A DNA stretch of 64,000 bases from Elysia crispata (GCA_033675545.1 JAWDGP010003613.1:323501-387500); one strand, 5' to 3'. Numbered from the stretch's first letter, positions 17,401-58,834 are shown. A program made the numbers and translations. The notes: generated from the letters alone by a model not told the origin.

Positions 17401-20400
17401 CAAACAAATCATATCTGAGCACAACAATGCTCAATATTGGTTATTTCTAAAAAATTTTTTTTTAAAACTTATCATTGATCTCTATTTCATTTCGTTCAGC
17501 GAGTATTATAAATGAAAACAGAGTAACCTTTGTTTGTTTGACCGTTAATGTTAGATCTCAGATTCTACTTGCGAATGGCTTTTCTTAATTTTAGGCAATA
17601 CCTGAAAGGTAAAAAAAACCACCTAACACAAATTCTATATTTAGCCTCAAGGTAAGTGTAACATTACTCTTACTGTATTGTTAGCCATTACTAAAAGTGA
17701 ACTCATAATCCCCTGACTATGACGTCAATGACGTATTGTTTGCACACACCACGATGATACCAATTTGGTCTTTAGCAGTCAAAGTTTCTTTTTTATAAAT
17801 GTATTTTCTTTTCGATTTGTCTTTTAGAAAAAAAAGAGAAAACAGAGAGTCAAAATAATAAAAAAAATTCCCGAAATCAGAAAAAAAAATAAAAAAATCT
17901 ATAACGTTACATAGGATTTACTTCATATTTTACATAAGAGTAAATACGTCTACCTCTTTGCCATATCCTGGTAAATAATAAACGACCTGGACTTCACAAT
18001 GATACCGAAATGCTAAAATTAGACTAAATCTGTACAGGCCATGATTGATCTACCCCTGTCATCTTCCTGACAGCACATCATTTTTTTGTTGTTAAGACTC
18101 AACAAGATATTTCGATATCTTGAGGTCTAGATCAAATCTTGAAAAGATTCAATCAGATTGAAAAAAAAAAAATTATTTTAATTCAGGTGAGCTCGTCTAA
18201 TCTAGAGTCTATTTTGTCTAATGTAGATCTAGATCTAGATGTCTTAGAAAAGGTTATTCACATCCAATTCTAGAGATCGAGTGGGCAAAACCCAATAGGA
18301 TACTTCCTGAGGATTTGTTGCTTATTTACAGCCTTAGAAGATCTAATCTAGATCAGGAATTTAGATAACATCGGTAGCTGTTATGAGTCAATATAGCCAA
18401 TTTGCGAAACAGTAATGTCATCCTTTCTTATCAATAAAAATTTCTCTTGAACACGGAGAAATCTATGAATAAAATGCTCTAAAATTTAAAGGTGCAGTTT
18501 AATGTATGGAGGCTCGAGGCCGATAAAATGAGCGAATAATGAATCTTTAGGATCACGAAATAACAATCTAAGTTATAATATTAGGCCTGTATAGTTGTTG
18601 GTTCTAAAAAAGGTTCAATTATAATGGAAAGTTAAGACAATGATATTGATAATGTTCAGGTAGACTAGAGATTATAAATGTAATTTCTAGATCTATATCT
18701 GTTGGATTTAGTCTTTTAGATCAAATCATCTTGATTAAAAATAAAAAAATCTTAATTGTCAATAATAGCAAGAGAATTAATGTGTAAAATTGCACATCTT
18801 CATCAGGTTCATTTAAAATTCATCCTTTGAAACAAACGATGATGAGCAGAGTCAAATCATAGAATTTTGATTTTAAATACCTCAATTTTTCAAGTAGATC
18901 TATTAAATGAGTTCCGCATATGTATGATATATCTATTGTACTAAAGAGGGCTTCTTTGATTGTACCACAGAAAAAGATTGGGCTTGGTTTTTGTGTGCCT
19001 CTTCTTAAAGTAAGTGTAAATCATTTTCTAACAATGAATGACCAATAAAAAAAATTATGGCATCATAGATCTATATCCTTTGTCATATATTAATATACTA
19101 AAGTCTAAATCAAGGTACACAATAGAAAGTCCTACAACTGTTGTTTACAGCAAAATTAAACTGTTCAATGGACTTCGGGAGTACACACTGATTAACAGAA
19201 AAATCTGCAGACCTCCGTGAGTTCAAGCCTTATAACTGTCAGGTTTTTAAGGCCTCAGTTCCCCACTACCTGCTGCGGGCCATGTATTGATGAGATCATA
19301 GCTTTCAAGACAGTAGCAAATTAATCAGAAAAATATCTCAAGGTCTTGGTACATGAGACTGTATGAAAACTCAATAATACCAATTAATCCAAGTAATGAA
19401 TACAAATAGGAGAAGATATCGATCTAAGAACTTTCTGTTGTAATATCTATTACTGCCTTATAGAACTTAATTACTTTCAAAGAATATAACTGCTTTAAAT
19501 TGGCTTGATAATATTTAATAAACGAAAAAAAAAAGTTTTCAATGATATTCTTTCTAAAAAAAAGCAGTGTTTGTTAAAGAAGATAGGAAGAGACACTAGT
19601 ATTTAGGGATTTTTTTCAAAAGAAATGCTTCCAAAAATTGTTTCTATTTAATTAAAACAAAATTTGGGCAAAAATTTGTTCCCTCCAGAGAATTCAAATG
19701 ACAACCATCAACAAGAACAAGGCTTGTCAGCTTATTCAACTCAGGCAGGGGTCACCAACCCGGGGCTCCCTGCAGCTTTTGAAAATGATTAATGTCTTAA
19801 TTTTAGTTCGTTCTTTTTTAAAATGTAACTCAAAATTTCAAGGTTAGAGTGAAATTTGTAGAGCACATGGGTTAGGGGCCTCATCTTTGTTGGCCATGTC
19901 CAGCCTATTTGTACTGTGTTTGATTTAAGAAGTAAAAGCTTAATTCAGTGATTAACAGACATATTACCGTTTAACTGCAGTTTAATGTGCAAACATTTCA
20001 CATATATATAGATATAGATATTGCCTAGCCCATTGTTAATGTTTGGTAATGAATTTGGACTGATGAAAGAATTAAAGGTGGAAAAAAATATCAGTATTAA
20101 ATCCTTGCACACCAATCAACTCCAGCCAGCTTGCATCCATGATGTTGTGTCCTGGCTTTTTGGCACAATCATTGAAAAAGGTCTTCTTACTGACATATAT
20201 TTTATTTAATTTTTTGAGGGCTTGTGACCAAGTTATAAAATGCCCACTGTTAGTCGTGCAAGTGACTTACAGTATTGTTCTCACTTTCCATCTCTTTAGT
20301 CCTTGAATAGATTTGTGGTCTTTCTTTTCATTGAGGGCAGACTATATAGAGGTACAAAATATCGTAAATTACTCTTTATTTCCCTCTTTTTCAACCTCTT

Positions 20401-20472
20401 GCCAACTTCATTCTAACACACACACACACCTACCCTTACTCTGTCTCCCTCTCTCTCTCTAACCGCCTCTCT

Positions 20473-20537
<65 letters not shown>

Positions 20538-20675
20538 TCTCTCTCTCTCTTTAATATTAACACTCTAACTAACATTGAGCCTTTCAGTTTTAACATGCCT
20601 TTAAACTTGGAACCCACATGCATAGTTAATGACATGCATTTCACATTTTTTTCTTCTTGTTTTGATAAATTTCAG
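17401..20675. other. Spacer between duplication copy A and CYSTM gene 2, no gene supported
   Basis: AT-rich, with clusters of the palindromic hexamers AGATCT and CTAGAT (18,125-18,360, 18,680-18,720). A CT array lies at 20,474-20,550, shortly before the first exon of CYSTM gene 2. I found no domain-bearing frame. The promoter of CYSTM gene 2 must lie in or before this stretch but cannot be placed. Confidence 0.5.
20474..20550. repeat. (CT)n microsatellite upstream of CYSTM gene 2
   Basis: CT units with a few TTT interruptions at the end, about 125 bases before the AG at 20,674-20,675. Confidence 0.9.
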
Positions 20676-20705
20676 GTTCCACGTTGCTGAGCATTAGGAT
20701 TTACC

Positions 20706-27977
<7,272 letters not shown>

Positions 27978-30900
27978 AATTTTTAGATGCTTTTTTCCCT
28001 GGCTCTGAATTCAAAGATATTCCCTGACAATAAACCAGATATATCTCATTTTATTAGATCTATTATCAGCATAATTGATCATTCCTTATTATCACGTCAT
28101 CATTTGATTGTTTGAAGCTGTGGTAGCTCACCGCAATATTTTACCATGAGATGAACTAAAGCCAAACAACTTGATATATACATGTTTTCAATTTAAAAAA
28201 ATTATTGTGAGTGCACATGAACTGTGATGCTGTATTTTTTAAATATATTACTGTTAAAATGATTAATGTTGAATCATAATTATTATATGGAATGTTTTCT
28301 CTTTTGTGATGATAATTAAGGATATCCAACATATTTAAAAAAAAAAAAAGAAGAAGTGGATACTCAAGGAAAATGGATCACAAAGCATGTTTGATGATTT
28401 GAAAAATCATTTAGAAGTAGACGCTGCAATGGTAAAGTACACAGAGTGTCAAAGAATGTCCATTCTCATAAAATTATATACTTTTACAACATTATTTACA
28501 GTATAACAATTCTTTTTTCATCAACCTGAACTTGACCCTCTGATTATGTTCAGTTGCAAAAAAAAAAAGATAAGTAAGTTCTAAGCTAAATTTTGAATCC
28601 AACATTTCCTGACAAACTAATCCATACAGAAATGAAAAACTTTCATAGTAAAGTAAAAATAAAATTCTTTGGCAGCATTTATATTCCTGAATTTGCATTC
28701 ACCTTTGAGTTTTGAGTGAACAAAGTATTTCTTTTCGGCATATATATATATATAAACTCTGAATAATGCAAGTAGATTTCTGAAATTGATCTGGTCATGC
28801 ATTATAAAGCACTTGTGCTGCCTTAGCAGCAACACAAAATTATAATTTTTGCCTGATCTGATTCTTGGAAAGTTTTAAAAAAAATAATTTAAATATGCTA
28901 TTGTCCATATTTATCTTTGCAAAAGTATGCATTCCATAACTCCTTTTTTTTAAATGTTGAAACGTTAAATGTTTCTTGAACCTTGTTTAACTGACTTGGA
29001 TGCTGTACATCCATAGGTGCTTATACCTGGAACAAATCATTTTCTTCACTTCATGTATAGAAATTTGGGTCTTAGTCTTTCAAAATTATCAAATGAATTT
29101 TAACAGATCACGTTAAAAATTAAAGAGGCAGGCCTTCTAGTTTTCTTTCCATCAAGATAGATCTCAAGGCTTTAAGAAATATAAATGAGATGTAATTAAT
29201 GTTTCATCCATGAGTATCTTTGATATTTCAATGTATAGTTTACAGATTACTGGCTGCTCAATATTTTATTTAGGTACTTATCTTTACATTACCATACACA
29301 AGGGTAGGTTACATTGTTTTTGCAACTTCTATATTAGTTGACCACCACATTAAACAAGATTTGTATCTCAATTGCAAGTAGCGCCAACTAAAAGCAACAA
29401 AGATGAATTTTAATGAATTAACATACTTAACAATATCAAACCCCTTAACATTGTAACTCACCCTGTTACAAAAGCCTCTGAACTATTTGGTTTTATAATA
29501 AATGAATTTTGTAAGATCAGTGTAATAAAATTTGTTTTCCTAATATGTAACTCGCATTTGACGCACATATCGCTTATATCATGTTTGAGCAGTGTTGACA
29601 TTTAGAAAAATGTATTTTTGAAGCTTCTCATAGTGAAAAATTGTGGGAAATCACCAGAATGACATCCTCATAGGATATTTGCATTTTCAGAAATAAGAAA
29701 ACAAATGTTTAAGTCTTAAAATGCCTCAATTTTTTTTTCTGAATTTGAGTTTGTTTGATAGGTCAAATAAGGACTAGTCGGTTCCAAGACTTAATGCAAC
29801 TATATTTAAGAGCCTTTTGAAAGAAAAAAGTTCACTTTCACTATTTCAAATGTATATTCTATTGCACTACCTAAGCACTTGTTTTATTTAGCAGTATTTA
29901 ATTTTGCTAAAATATTCTCATATTTATTTACCTCTACCTTTTAATTGCAGATTTTCAATTTTTTGTTGTATGCTATAAGAAATATTATCTTTACATAATT
30001 TTATATTTGATAAGTATTATCTTAGTCTTATATATCTATGTATTATCTAGATAAGGCAAAAAAAAAAATAATTAAAAGACAAAAAGACTCATGATTGATT
30101 AAGGGAAATTCTGTTTTAAGTTAAGATTTAGATCACCAAGCTGGATTTGAGGTTCGATATTGCCTTTTTTTTTTCTACATGCACATTTCTGGAAGTCCTA
30201 CTTGAGTTTTGATTGACGAATCCACAAACAATAATGTTTTTGAAAAGTATATACATTTGTGTAAACTATTTACTTCACATATTTATTACACATTATTAAA
30301 TATCATTAAAGATATGCATGTATATTCGTGCTTCTAAAGTTACGTGAAAACAATAAGAGGAGTATGGTTATTTTCTAAGATTTTGTATGGTTTAAAATAT
30401 ATAGAAATTTATGTTATAAAAACTGATATCCATCAATTTCCACCCACCTGTTTTTATTTCAGTTTAACTCCTTTTTGTTTTCTCACTTCTGATACTATGG
30501 ATCATTAATTCTAATACTATGGATCAAAAAGTTTTGATAGGAGTACAAAAAAGCTTACGTACTGAAAAAGATAGCAGGGTTTCTTTACGTTAAGATAACA
30601 TTTTAGATGACAGTTTGAAAATTTAATTTTTCTCAAGCAATAAAACTTAAATGTACATTTGATTACATGTTTCTTGTAAAGTGAATCCCTTTATAGAAAG
30701 CACCAATTAAAGAAAACTGCTTTTTCTTCATATGTACATTTTTCAACTTTTTAATTTTATATTTTCGAAGTGATTGAAAACTTAAAACTGTTTTCACGAA
30801 CTGATTTTCCAATATTTTTATATGGCTCTATTAATTTGAAGAAAAAAAAATATTTGTCTTTTTCTTTATGTACATAAGATGAGTTGTTCTTTGTACTGAT

Positions 30901-31106
30901 CTTGCAAACATACATTGTGTTTTCTATACATCTTTGCCTTCTTGTTTCTATTTTACTCAGTGGATTAAAAATCAACCAAAAGCCTTGTTCATACTGGGTT
31001 TATTGAGCACTTTTATTTTATGTTAAATTGTGATAAGACTAGAAAACTAATTTCTACTACAAATTTCATTTCTTACATTTCTTTAACACTATTAGGGAAT
31101 TAAGTA

Positions 31107-31462
31107 CAGTAGAAACCTCATAATTCGAATTGTATGGGAATGGATTAAATCTTCGAATTAAGAGTATTCGAATTACAAAAATGGGTATAATAGAGTCTAA
31201 GACTCATTGAGTGAGTGTGTACTGAGCCTGCAACGAGCAACCCTCCCCTACCCCCGTCCTACGTTGCTATCCGTATCAGTACAGATTTGCCTCTGGCACT
31301 TAATTGTGAATGACTTCGAATTAAGAGAATCAAATCAGAAATACTTCGAAATACGAGTCCGATTCTAACAAAGCCAAAGAGAAGAAACAAAACTATCATC
31401 TTGCAAAATTCGGTTTATGAGAAATTCGAATAATCAGACTTCGGTTTTTGAGGTTTCCACTG
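31107..31462. mobile_element. pogo/Tigger-like MITE, 356 bp
   Basis: The element starts CAGTAGAAACCTCA and ends TGAGGTTTCCACTG, terminal inverted repeats matching at 13 of 14 positions. Further inverted similarity around TTCGAA/AATTCGAAT extends inward. Both ends are bordered by TA (31,105-31,106 and 31,463-31,464). Copy A near 15,070 has the empty site with a single TA. CAGT ends and a TA duplication are hallmarks of pogo/Tigger members of the Tc1/mariner group. It has no transposase frame, so it is a non-autonomous derivative. Confidence 0.87.
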
Positions 31463-31658
31463 TATATGAACTGCATTATTTTCCTACTGTTCTGTTTTTC
31501 ATTCCTGAACTACATTTTTTCCCTGTTGCACACAATTTCAGATCTCCTCTGCAAGTCTTTAATTCCGTATGTCTATTTTGTGGGTATCTCTTAATATTTG
31601 TCACCATCTCTGTAGTCTCTTATCATGACTGTCTCAGTCTAAGTGCGTCCTATATATT

Positions 31659-31662
<4 letters not shown>

Positions 31663-31725
<63 letters not shown>
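31663..31725. repeat. (CT)n microsatellite in copy B
   Basis: A single pure CT array of about 62 bases, the counterpart of the much larger compound region 15,283-15,894 in copy A. Confidence 0.95.
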
Positions 31726-31728
<3 letters not shown>

Positions 31729-33309
31729 CTCACTCCTCACCTACATGTACATACACACACGCGCTGATGGAAAACTGATATGTGCTCTCAACGTGAAATC
31801 TTTTGGACCACTCCTTCATCGTCAATCTGGCTGTCACAAACAAGATTTTTCTAATTGAAACACCTAAAGCAAGGTACCTCGCCTCCGAAATATCGTTTTG
31901 ATAATTCAAGGGTTACAGTTTTCCGGGGATTAGCAGAAATCCGGGTCGGGAAAAGAGCAACGGGTTGTTTATTCCTCGAAATATAAGACATTACAGTGTA
32001 TTGAGATGCAGCTAATACTAGAGGAAAAGATAAGTAGACATCTGATAGGAAGCTCTTTATTAATTTAAAGTGATGAATATCCAACCCCAACTACTCCGAT
32101 TTTGTCAATGATGTGAAGTTAGTTTGAAGGTGATTAGGATGCTGATTAGAGCGGAAACGTTAGCTTCAATTATCATTCATAACGTTTACATTCCCCTAAA
32201 TCAAGTCTTATTCAGAGGGGTAGGTTTCACCATACTTGGACAAAGCTAGGCTTGCAAATCCCAGAAGAAATGAAAAGTACTGTGATTGAAAAAAAAATCT
32301 TCCTAAAAAACATATTTCAAACTGGACAAAAGTTTTTAGCATTTATCTTTTCATGGACGTAAATAAGTATTCTTATCAGGTTAGAATACGACACACCTCT
32401 ACTTTGGGACAAACTCAAAGTTATGAATCTCCGACACAAGCAACCGGATAGCGCAAGCAAAAGGCTTAGATGAAGCGGGAAGTGGAGGGGAAGGAAGGAA
32501 GAGAAAGAGCGCATAGGGTATCGGAAAGAGAAGTGGCAGTTTTGAATCATGTATTTCGTGTATAATATTTTTTAATGTATCCACTATTACCTCAAGATTA
32601 AAAGATTAAAAATATATATGAGAAAAATACGTTTTCCCAATAAAACTTCGTGTCTGTATTTTCAGAGACAGCAACAAAACAAAATGCGATGTTTGGTTCA
32701 TCTGCTACTGCCGCGTTCCCTCATAAACCTATATTGCTATGAGCAACACCAATCATTACTAATACTTCGATCACTTGCGAGTGAACTAGTAGAGAAGAAA
32801 CTTAAGATTTGACAACTAGAATTTATCAATTCAAGTACGATTTTGCTCGAAAGAATGTTTATGGCATTTCATTATTTTCTTTTTTTTTTTTTGCCTCTGA
32901 CTTCAACTACAGTTTTTGCAAAAAATAATTAATGATAATCAAATTTCCGTACTGAAATAGGTTATTAAATGTGTATATTTTAATTTGCTTTGCTTTGGTA
33001 TGATTTTGTTTTGTTCCCTAATTCACCCAAGACATGATTCTTTGTCACAAATGTGATATTGTTACAGTTTATGTGGCTTAATAAACCCTTCTTCTAGGAT
33101 TGTTCCTAATGCAACAAAGTGATCTCGCGCATGTTTTCCCATTCGAATAAGTCATAGCCGAGCACAATAAGTGCTCAAAAGATGAGATACCAAACTCATC
33201 TATCGGCGGCGTGGAGTTCGATTCCAGGATGTCTTGAATGGTCCGAGCAGATCTCGACTCCACTAACAGTAACACTTTTGATATTGACACCTAGGATAAC
33301 TTTCTGAGT

Positions 33310-33506
<197 letters not shown>

Positions 33507-33721
33507 ATATTTATAACAATATTATTGTTATGTCAGGACACCACATTCCTAGTATCGATAATTTTGTCCCAGGCTACGGTATTTGAATTCTTCCAACTAG
33601 CATTGCTTTCATTTTTTTTTTAATCAGCTTTTGTTTAAAAAATATATTTTACAGGTGAGTTATGATATAAATTGGTTTGAAATAATGTTTAGCGCCGTTT
33701 CTTACGTCAAACTGATCCTAT

Positions 33722-33790
33722 GTATATAAAGCTACGGTTCGTTTGTGTTTTACCATAAAACCTCTAAACCAATGGAGGAAGAGTTTGGAA
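33722..33790 (+). promoter_or_regulatory. Possible TATA box and tiny first exon
   Basis: GTATATAAAG lies near 33,722-33,731. About 45 bases on, ATG (33,772) opens six codons plus one base and then meets a good donor, AAGTAAGC (GT at 33,791). The leftover base would be in phase with an AG at 38,278-38,279 inside the first coding exon proposed for ACSL gene 1. The match may be chance, because the family's conserved LPxxD lies upstream of that AG and would be lost. Confidence 0.15.
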
Positions 33791-36704
33791 GTAAGCGTTA
33801 CATTTTCAGTTCTATTCTGTCCAGCATGCTCCACATAAGAGTGTCATGCGGTACGGATACATGATTAAGCATTGGTTACTACATTTAACTTCAAATGTTA
33901 TTTCTGCATAAAGGCCTCAGGAAACTGTTTAAACAGTAAATGAGCATTGTTAAGGGGAAGCGAAATCCAGACTTTTCATCGCTATAGTAAGAACAGGATG
34001 TCTTCGAAATGGTAAAAATATCATAAATCATGGATATGATTTGAGCCACTTGCTCCAAAAAATAATCTAATATTTGATGCTAACTTATAATTGCAATGCA
34101 CAAAGAATAAGATTTGAAAACAGCTACATATCATGTCAAAGGTGTGAACAAGGATTTACAATCAATCTCAAAATATACAACAATAAAAATCTACCTTCAA
34201 TAACCCAATAACAGAGGGCCAGCCTCGTTGTCATATCGTGTTTCAAAGAGTATGGAGCAAAATGCTTCAACTACTGATATTGATATAGAGGCGATTAAAA
34301 TATCTCCGAACAGTCCAATTTAAGACCGGACCGAGACAGAGAATAAAGAGACAAGACAAGACGAAAGAAGAGTTGCCCATTGTAACAAAACAAAAACCAA
34401 ACAAAAAAAAAAAAGAATTAGTGGACGCTTTGACCACAATGGAAACATATTTTATACAGGACGAACCATTGCTAAAAGTTCAAACTGCCATCCCAGAGCA
34501 GAAAGGGAAGGCAAAGACATAGACCACCATTAGTTCGTTTTTTTCCCCCTTAACCTAAAACAATGAAAAGTCTGTGACCCAACAAAATAATCTCAACTCT
34601 CATCCTATGCAAACAAATAAAAAGACAAAATTCAATAACAACGATCTATCATACAGAAGTATAGTCGGTCACGACGGGTTCTCCGATTAGTAAGGGACAT
34701 AATTTTATTGATGTCCAGGTACTATAACACGTTGGAAGTCCCTTGATTTTCTAATATGATTGTTTTGATGTGACAGTTGTATCAAGTTATCTTAAATCCC
34801 CCAGCAACATCAACTACAGCGTAGCTAACAAAATAATACTGTGGTGTTTTGCCTAAGGATAGTCCACTGTGGCCTGAACAGACATCTGAAGCAGATGGGA
34901 GTAGAAGAATCTGCGCATTGCCAGTGAGGAGCGACAGTACAGACCCCAGTCCACATCCTCCAAACCTGCCCCCCTTCGAGGAAGCTAGACTTCAAGTTTG
35001 GCCTACAGAAGCTCCAGTCAGCGAGAAGCTCCGGGGATCTCAAACTTTGTCGACCTGATCGGACTATCGATATAGCACATTCAAAAACGATTGAACGAAG
35101 AGGAAGAAGAAGTACTGCGGTATTTGAATCATCTTTTCAAGCTTCTATTTTGTACGATTGAAAAGAGAAATGGCATATTAAAAAGGCGATGTAGTAATTT
35201 TCTAAGGGTTTTCAGTTTGCTTTGATTGTCCCGCGGACCTATTATTCTAATTTCATAAGTTTATTTCAGGAGAATCCCTTTGAACTACCTAGTGATGAAT
35301 TTACCGATTAAAATATAAATAGTTTTGTATAAATTTCACTTTGTATCAGGTTACTTTCCAGCCTCACGTTTTTCATTCATGGGCTTTTTTTTTTTTTCAT
35401 TAGCTATGTTTACCATAGCAAGCTTGTTTTTCTTTTCAAAGTCGTGGAGAGCGGTGCAGAAGAGATGAGCCCCCGAACTCACTCATTTGCGATTTGGATA
35501 CGAACCAAGACAAATTGTTCTTGCAGCTCTCAGGGCGGAAGCTCCTTGCACGGCCATATACGCTTCTGTAAATGACAGGATGAGAAGTTGGTTTTGAGAC
35601 ATTTCAGATGTGGCTTGAAATGGCACCCTTGGCTTCTTTCACCAAAACAAACTGGTTTTAAAAAATGGGTCAGTGGGTCTTCAGTGCCGGTAAAGTCACA
35701 AAAGTAAGAGTATATTCTTTTGTAGCGTGAGAATCTGAAGAAAAGGATGTTGGGTGGTTCATCAAACCGAAGACGGGGATGGAATTCTATATCAGCGAAG
35801 TATTCACCTCGAACTTGCCCACACTGAACTTACTGAAGTAAATCTGACAAGTCTCACTATAAATATTATAACTGTTTAACCAACCATTAATAACAGAACA
35901 GGTCTGAAATATAAGCTGTTCAAAGAATACAAAGCTGTGGGAATGCTGCATTGCCAACTATTGATTTTGAAAAAAAAAATGTCCATACCGTATAAGTATT
36001 TTCATTGAATTTGGACAAATGAAAAGACGTAAATTGTTGCCTAAGGTGTCTACAAGGAAAATGTTGATGTTTTAGTGAAGGGAGAGGGGCGGTGGAGAGT
36101 GATTAGCAGGCACTAAGAGATTCACATTCCCACCTCAGTGATACAAAATTGCCCAGTATTCATTTGCAGCAGATGGGTTACACTGAACCAGTGTCGGAAC
36201 ATAATAATGGCAATTTTTAGAGTGAACAGAACCAATTTGATACCAGCAAGACTAAAATTACTGAAAGGCATCCTGATAAATAACCGCAAATTGAGGCCGG
36301 CTGATTTTATCCACCACTGAACAGTCATTATTGTCACGTGACAATATGCTCAGCTTTCCTCGCGACGCTACCATCTCTGTTGTAGTTACATGACTGTATT
36401 CTTGCTGACTGAGGATTTAGGCCACGTAGGTTGTTAAATCTGATAGGCAACACCTTACAAAGAATTGTCGCTGGATTTTTGTCTTGAAAAGTAAGTAAAT
36501 GTCTTGCTTTTAATGTAGTTCCTTGCAGAAAAATTGTTTTCACTTATTAGATAGTGCCCTCCGGCTTGGGCGCAAGACGATAAATATATAAGCAGATGAG
36601 TAGGAAGATAAATAGGCAGAGAGAAATATAGACAATAAATTGATAGATAGAAAGAAAGATAATTAAGTATGCAAAAATGATAAATCAATGGACCTTTATA
36701 TTTG

Positions 36705-36797
<93 letters not shown>

Positions 36798-36893
36798 TAT
36801 TTATAATCAGATAAATCATAAATTCATATAATAATAGATGGGTTGATGAATAAATAAACAGATTGGTAAAGATAGATAAATAAGAAAATAATA

Positions 36894-36928
<35 letters not shown>

Positions 36929-37261
36929 CTCTTGTGTAGAGGAAATGCGGATTATGGCCTGGTCAACGTTTTCACCAGCTGATTTATATTTAAAATAAAT
37001 TGGATCTGATATTTATGAACACTAATAATTTATAATGGTGTGAGATAAGACAATAATTAACGTGTGTTCAAAACAAAGGATTTAAAGATGAAAGAAAGAG
37101 AGAGTGCGATAGCTGCATAAATTTAGCCCCTATAGCTTGTTCAGGTTTAAAAAAAGGATGCAAATACCCTGATTATACATCTAATATAAAGATGGGAAAG
37201 ATATAAATTAAGAGAAAGAGCAAAATAGAATGAAGAGGAGAAGAGAGTCAGAAAGAGTGAG

Positions 37262-37333
<72 letters not shown>

Positions 37334-37349
37334 GCGCGAGAGAGCGAGA

Positions 37350-37442
<93 letters not shown>
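37262..37442. repeat. (GA)n microsatellite
   Basis: A nearly pure GA array about 180 bases long, with GTGA/GCGA interruptions near 37,331-37,358. Long Arg/Glu and Ser/Leu frames here come from the repeat. Confidence 0.95.
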
Positions 37443-37445
<3 letters not shown>

Positions 37446-38238
37446 AGACATATGTACATGCAGAGACAAAGACAAATACTGATTATAAATCGAAGTACAT
37501 TGTTACCTGCTATCAGTTTACAATATCTGCAAAGATAACATAACTTGCACCATCAACATTTATTGAGATCTGACGTAGTTTCGATTATTTCTCGATCATC
37601 AGAAGGATTTGACCACCCCGTGTTCAATTCACAATACCTGCAGTCTCTACAATCATATCTCTTACTTCATCGTTACTGACACCAAGGTTTTGGTAGTTTT
37701 AACATAATTTGGAGAGTGCTATATCATGTAGTATGAAGGACTATTAGTTTGCAAGAGTGATGATAGAAGCAACCTTTCTCTTCCACCAATTATCTCTACA
37801 TCAGGAACATAAACTAAACAATCAAGAAACGCTTTTGTCTTCATAACTCTTGGAAAAGGTTTATGTACATAGTTTTAAAAGTTGCTTTATATTTTTATAA
37901 TAATTAATAAAGATCTCTATTGGACCAGAGTTTCTGTGCGTCATCTTCTTTTCTTCGTTCTTATCTATGTTCATCTCTAGTAAGCTGTAATATTATCTGT
38001 TAGTCTGATCTTTTTTTTTAACCCCTTAGATTCTTTCTCGTATCTTATTTTTTTTTTCAAACCTTGTTTTTATGTATGCCATAAGCTTCTCCATTTTAAT
38101 TCTTTTTCTTTACATTACCGTACAAAATTTCCATGAGGCATTCAATGCCAAAACAAATTTCAGCGGTAAGACAGATTCAGTTCTTTTATTTTCTATCTTT
38201 TTCGCTATCTAAAGCCATACAGCGGAGTGTGATTAACA

Positions 38239-57523
<19,285 letters not shown>

Positions 57524-57790
57524 CACTAGCAGGGAGGAAAAGAAAAGAAGTTTACTTTGTCTCAGAGATTTACTCGATTAAGACAGGGGGAGTAAAGAAG
57601 GATAAAGAAGGGAAGTAAAAACAATGCCCAAAGTCTGACTTGTGATGAATAATAGAGCTGGAGTGGTGAAGGTTCACTAGGAGGGCAATGGCGTAGTAAT
57701 CATGAAAAAGAGAAATAGAAAGACGCCCAGAAGAGAGATATATTAGCTAGTGAGAGAGACAGAAACGAAGACAAAATAACAGAATGCGAT

Positions 57791-58102
<312 letters not shown>

Positions 58103-58832
58103 ACAAAATAAAAATCCACATTGGGCTAAAAATACATACATGTATACAAAATATAAAGCTTTGTTCAATGCGGATAACACATATGTAGTCTAGCTGCTTA
58201 AGAATTTTAAAAGATTCTTATTAGTAGATTTCCGAATTTCCAATGGCCTGAATCGCTTTTTTGTCTTGATAAATTTGCTTCTCATTCTTGCTGGTACCAT
58301 TTATTTTTTAACAAAGATACGTATTTTGACATAGGCTTTTTTCTTTTAAATAGATAGCCTTTATGACAGTTTATACTTAAATTTAATGAATTGATTTTCT
58401 GACTTATTAATGTAGAAACTTCTCATTTGCTGACGCCTTGTGAAGTGTTTGATAATTCGCTAATTAAAGCCAATTTTAGAAATAACATTTTATTGTGTTC
58501 TTGTCCGTTGGTTGTGATGTTTGTAATCAAAATCTCTGCTTCAAGATCTATGTAGATTTGGGTTCAAATGTGAAACTTAAAACCTTCAGTTTTGACACAC
58601 ACACAAATACGGATAATTGTAATTGGCAGAAATTTTATCTATTTATGGTTTCTTCTAGTCGTGTGTGGCGAATGGAAGTGATATAAGTTGATTTATTTTT
58701 GTCAGAACTTGGAATTATATCATTATCAACTCACGTAAGACTAAAACCTATGCAAACAGTCCATTTTATCGAAAACCTCGATACATTTTTTGTGTGTTTC
58801 ATACAATTAATATTTAAATTATATAAGTCATC

Positions 58833-58834
58833 AT

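Noticed and set aside
33078..33290. 70-codon - strand frame at the end of duplication copy B
   Set aside because: It spans the end of the duplicated block and a tRNA-like motif; the matching copy A sequence does not keep it.
33772..33790. ATG mini-exon as the true start of ACSL gene 1
   Set aside because: The phase fits, but it would remove the conserved LPxxD block and needs a weak acceptor, so the 38,239 start is preferred.
34825..35058. Frames of about 70 codons on both strands in a GC-richer patch
   Set aside because: No domain, no splice context and no polyA signal; the patch may be an old repeat, but nothing identifies it.
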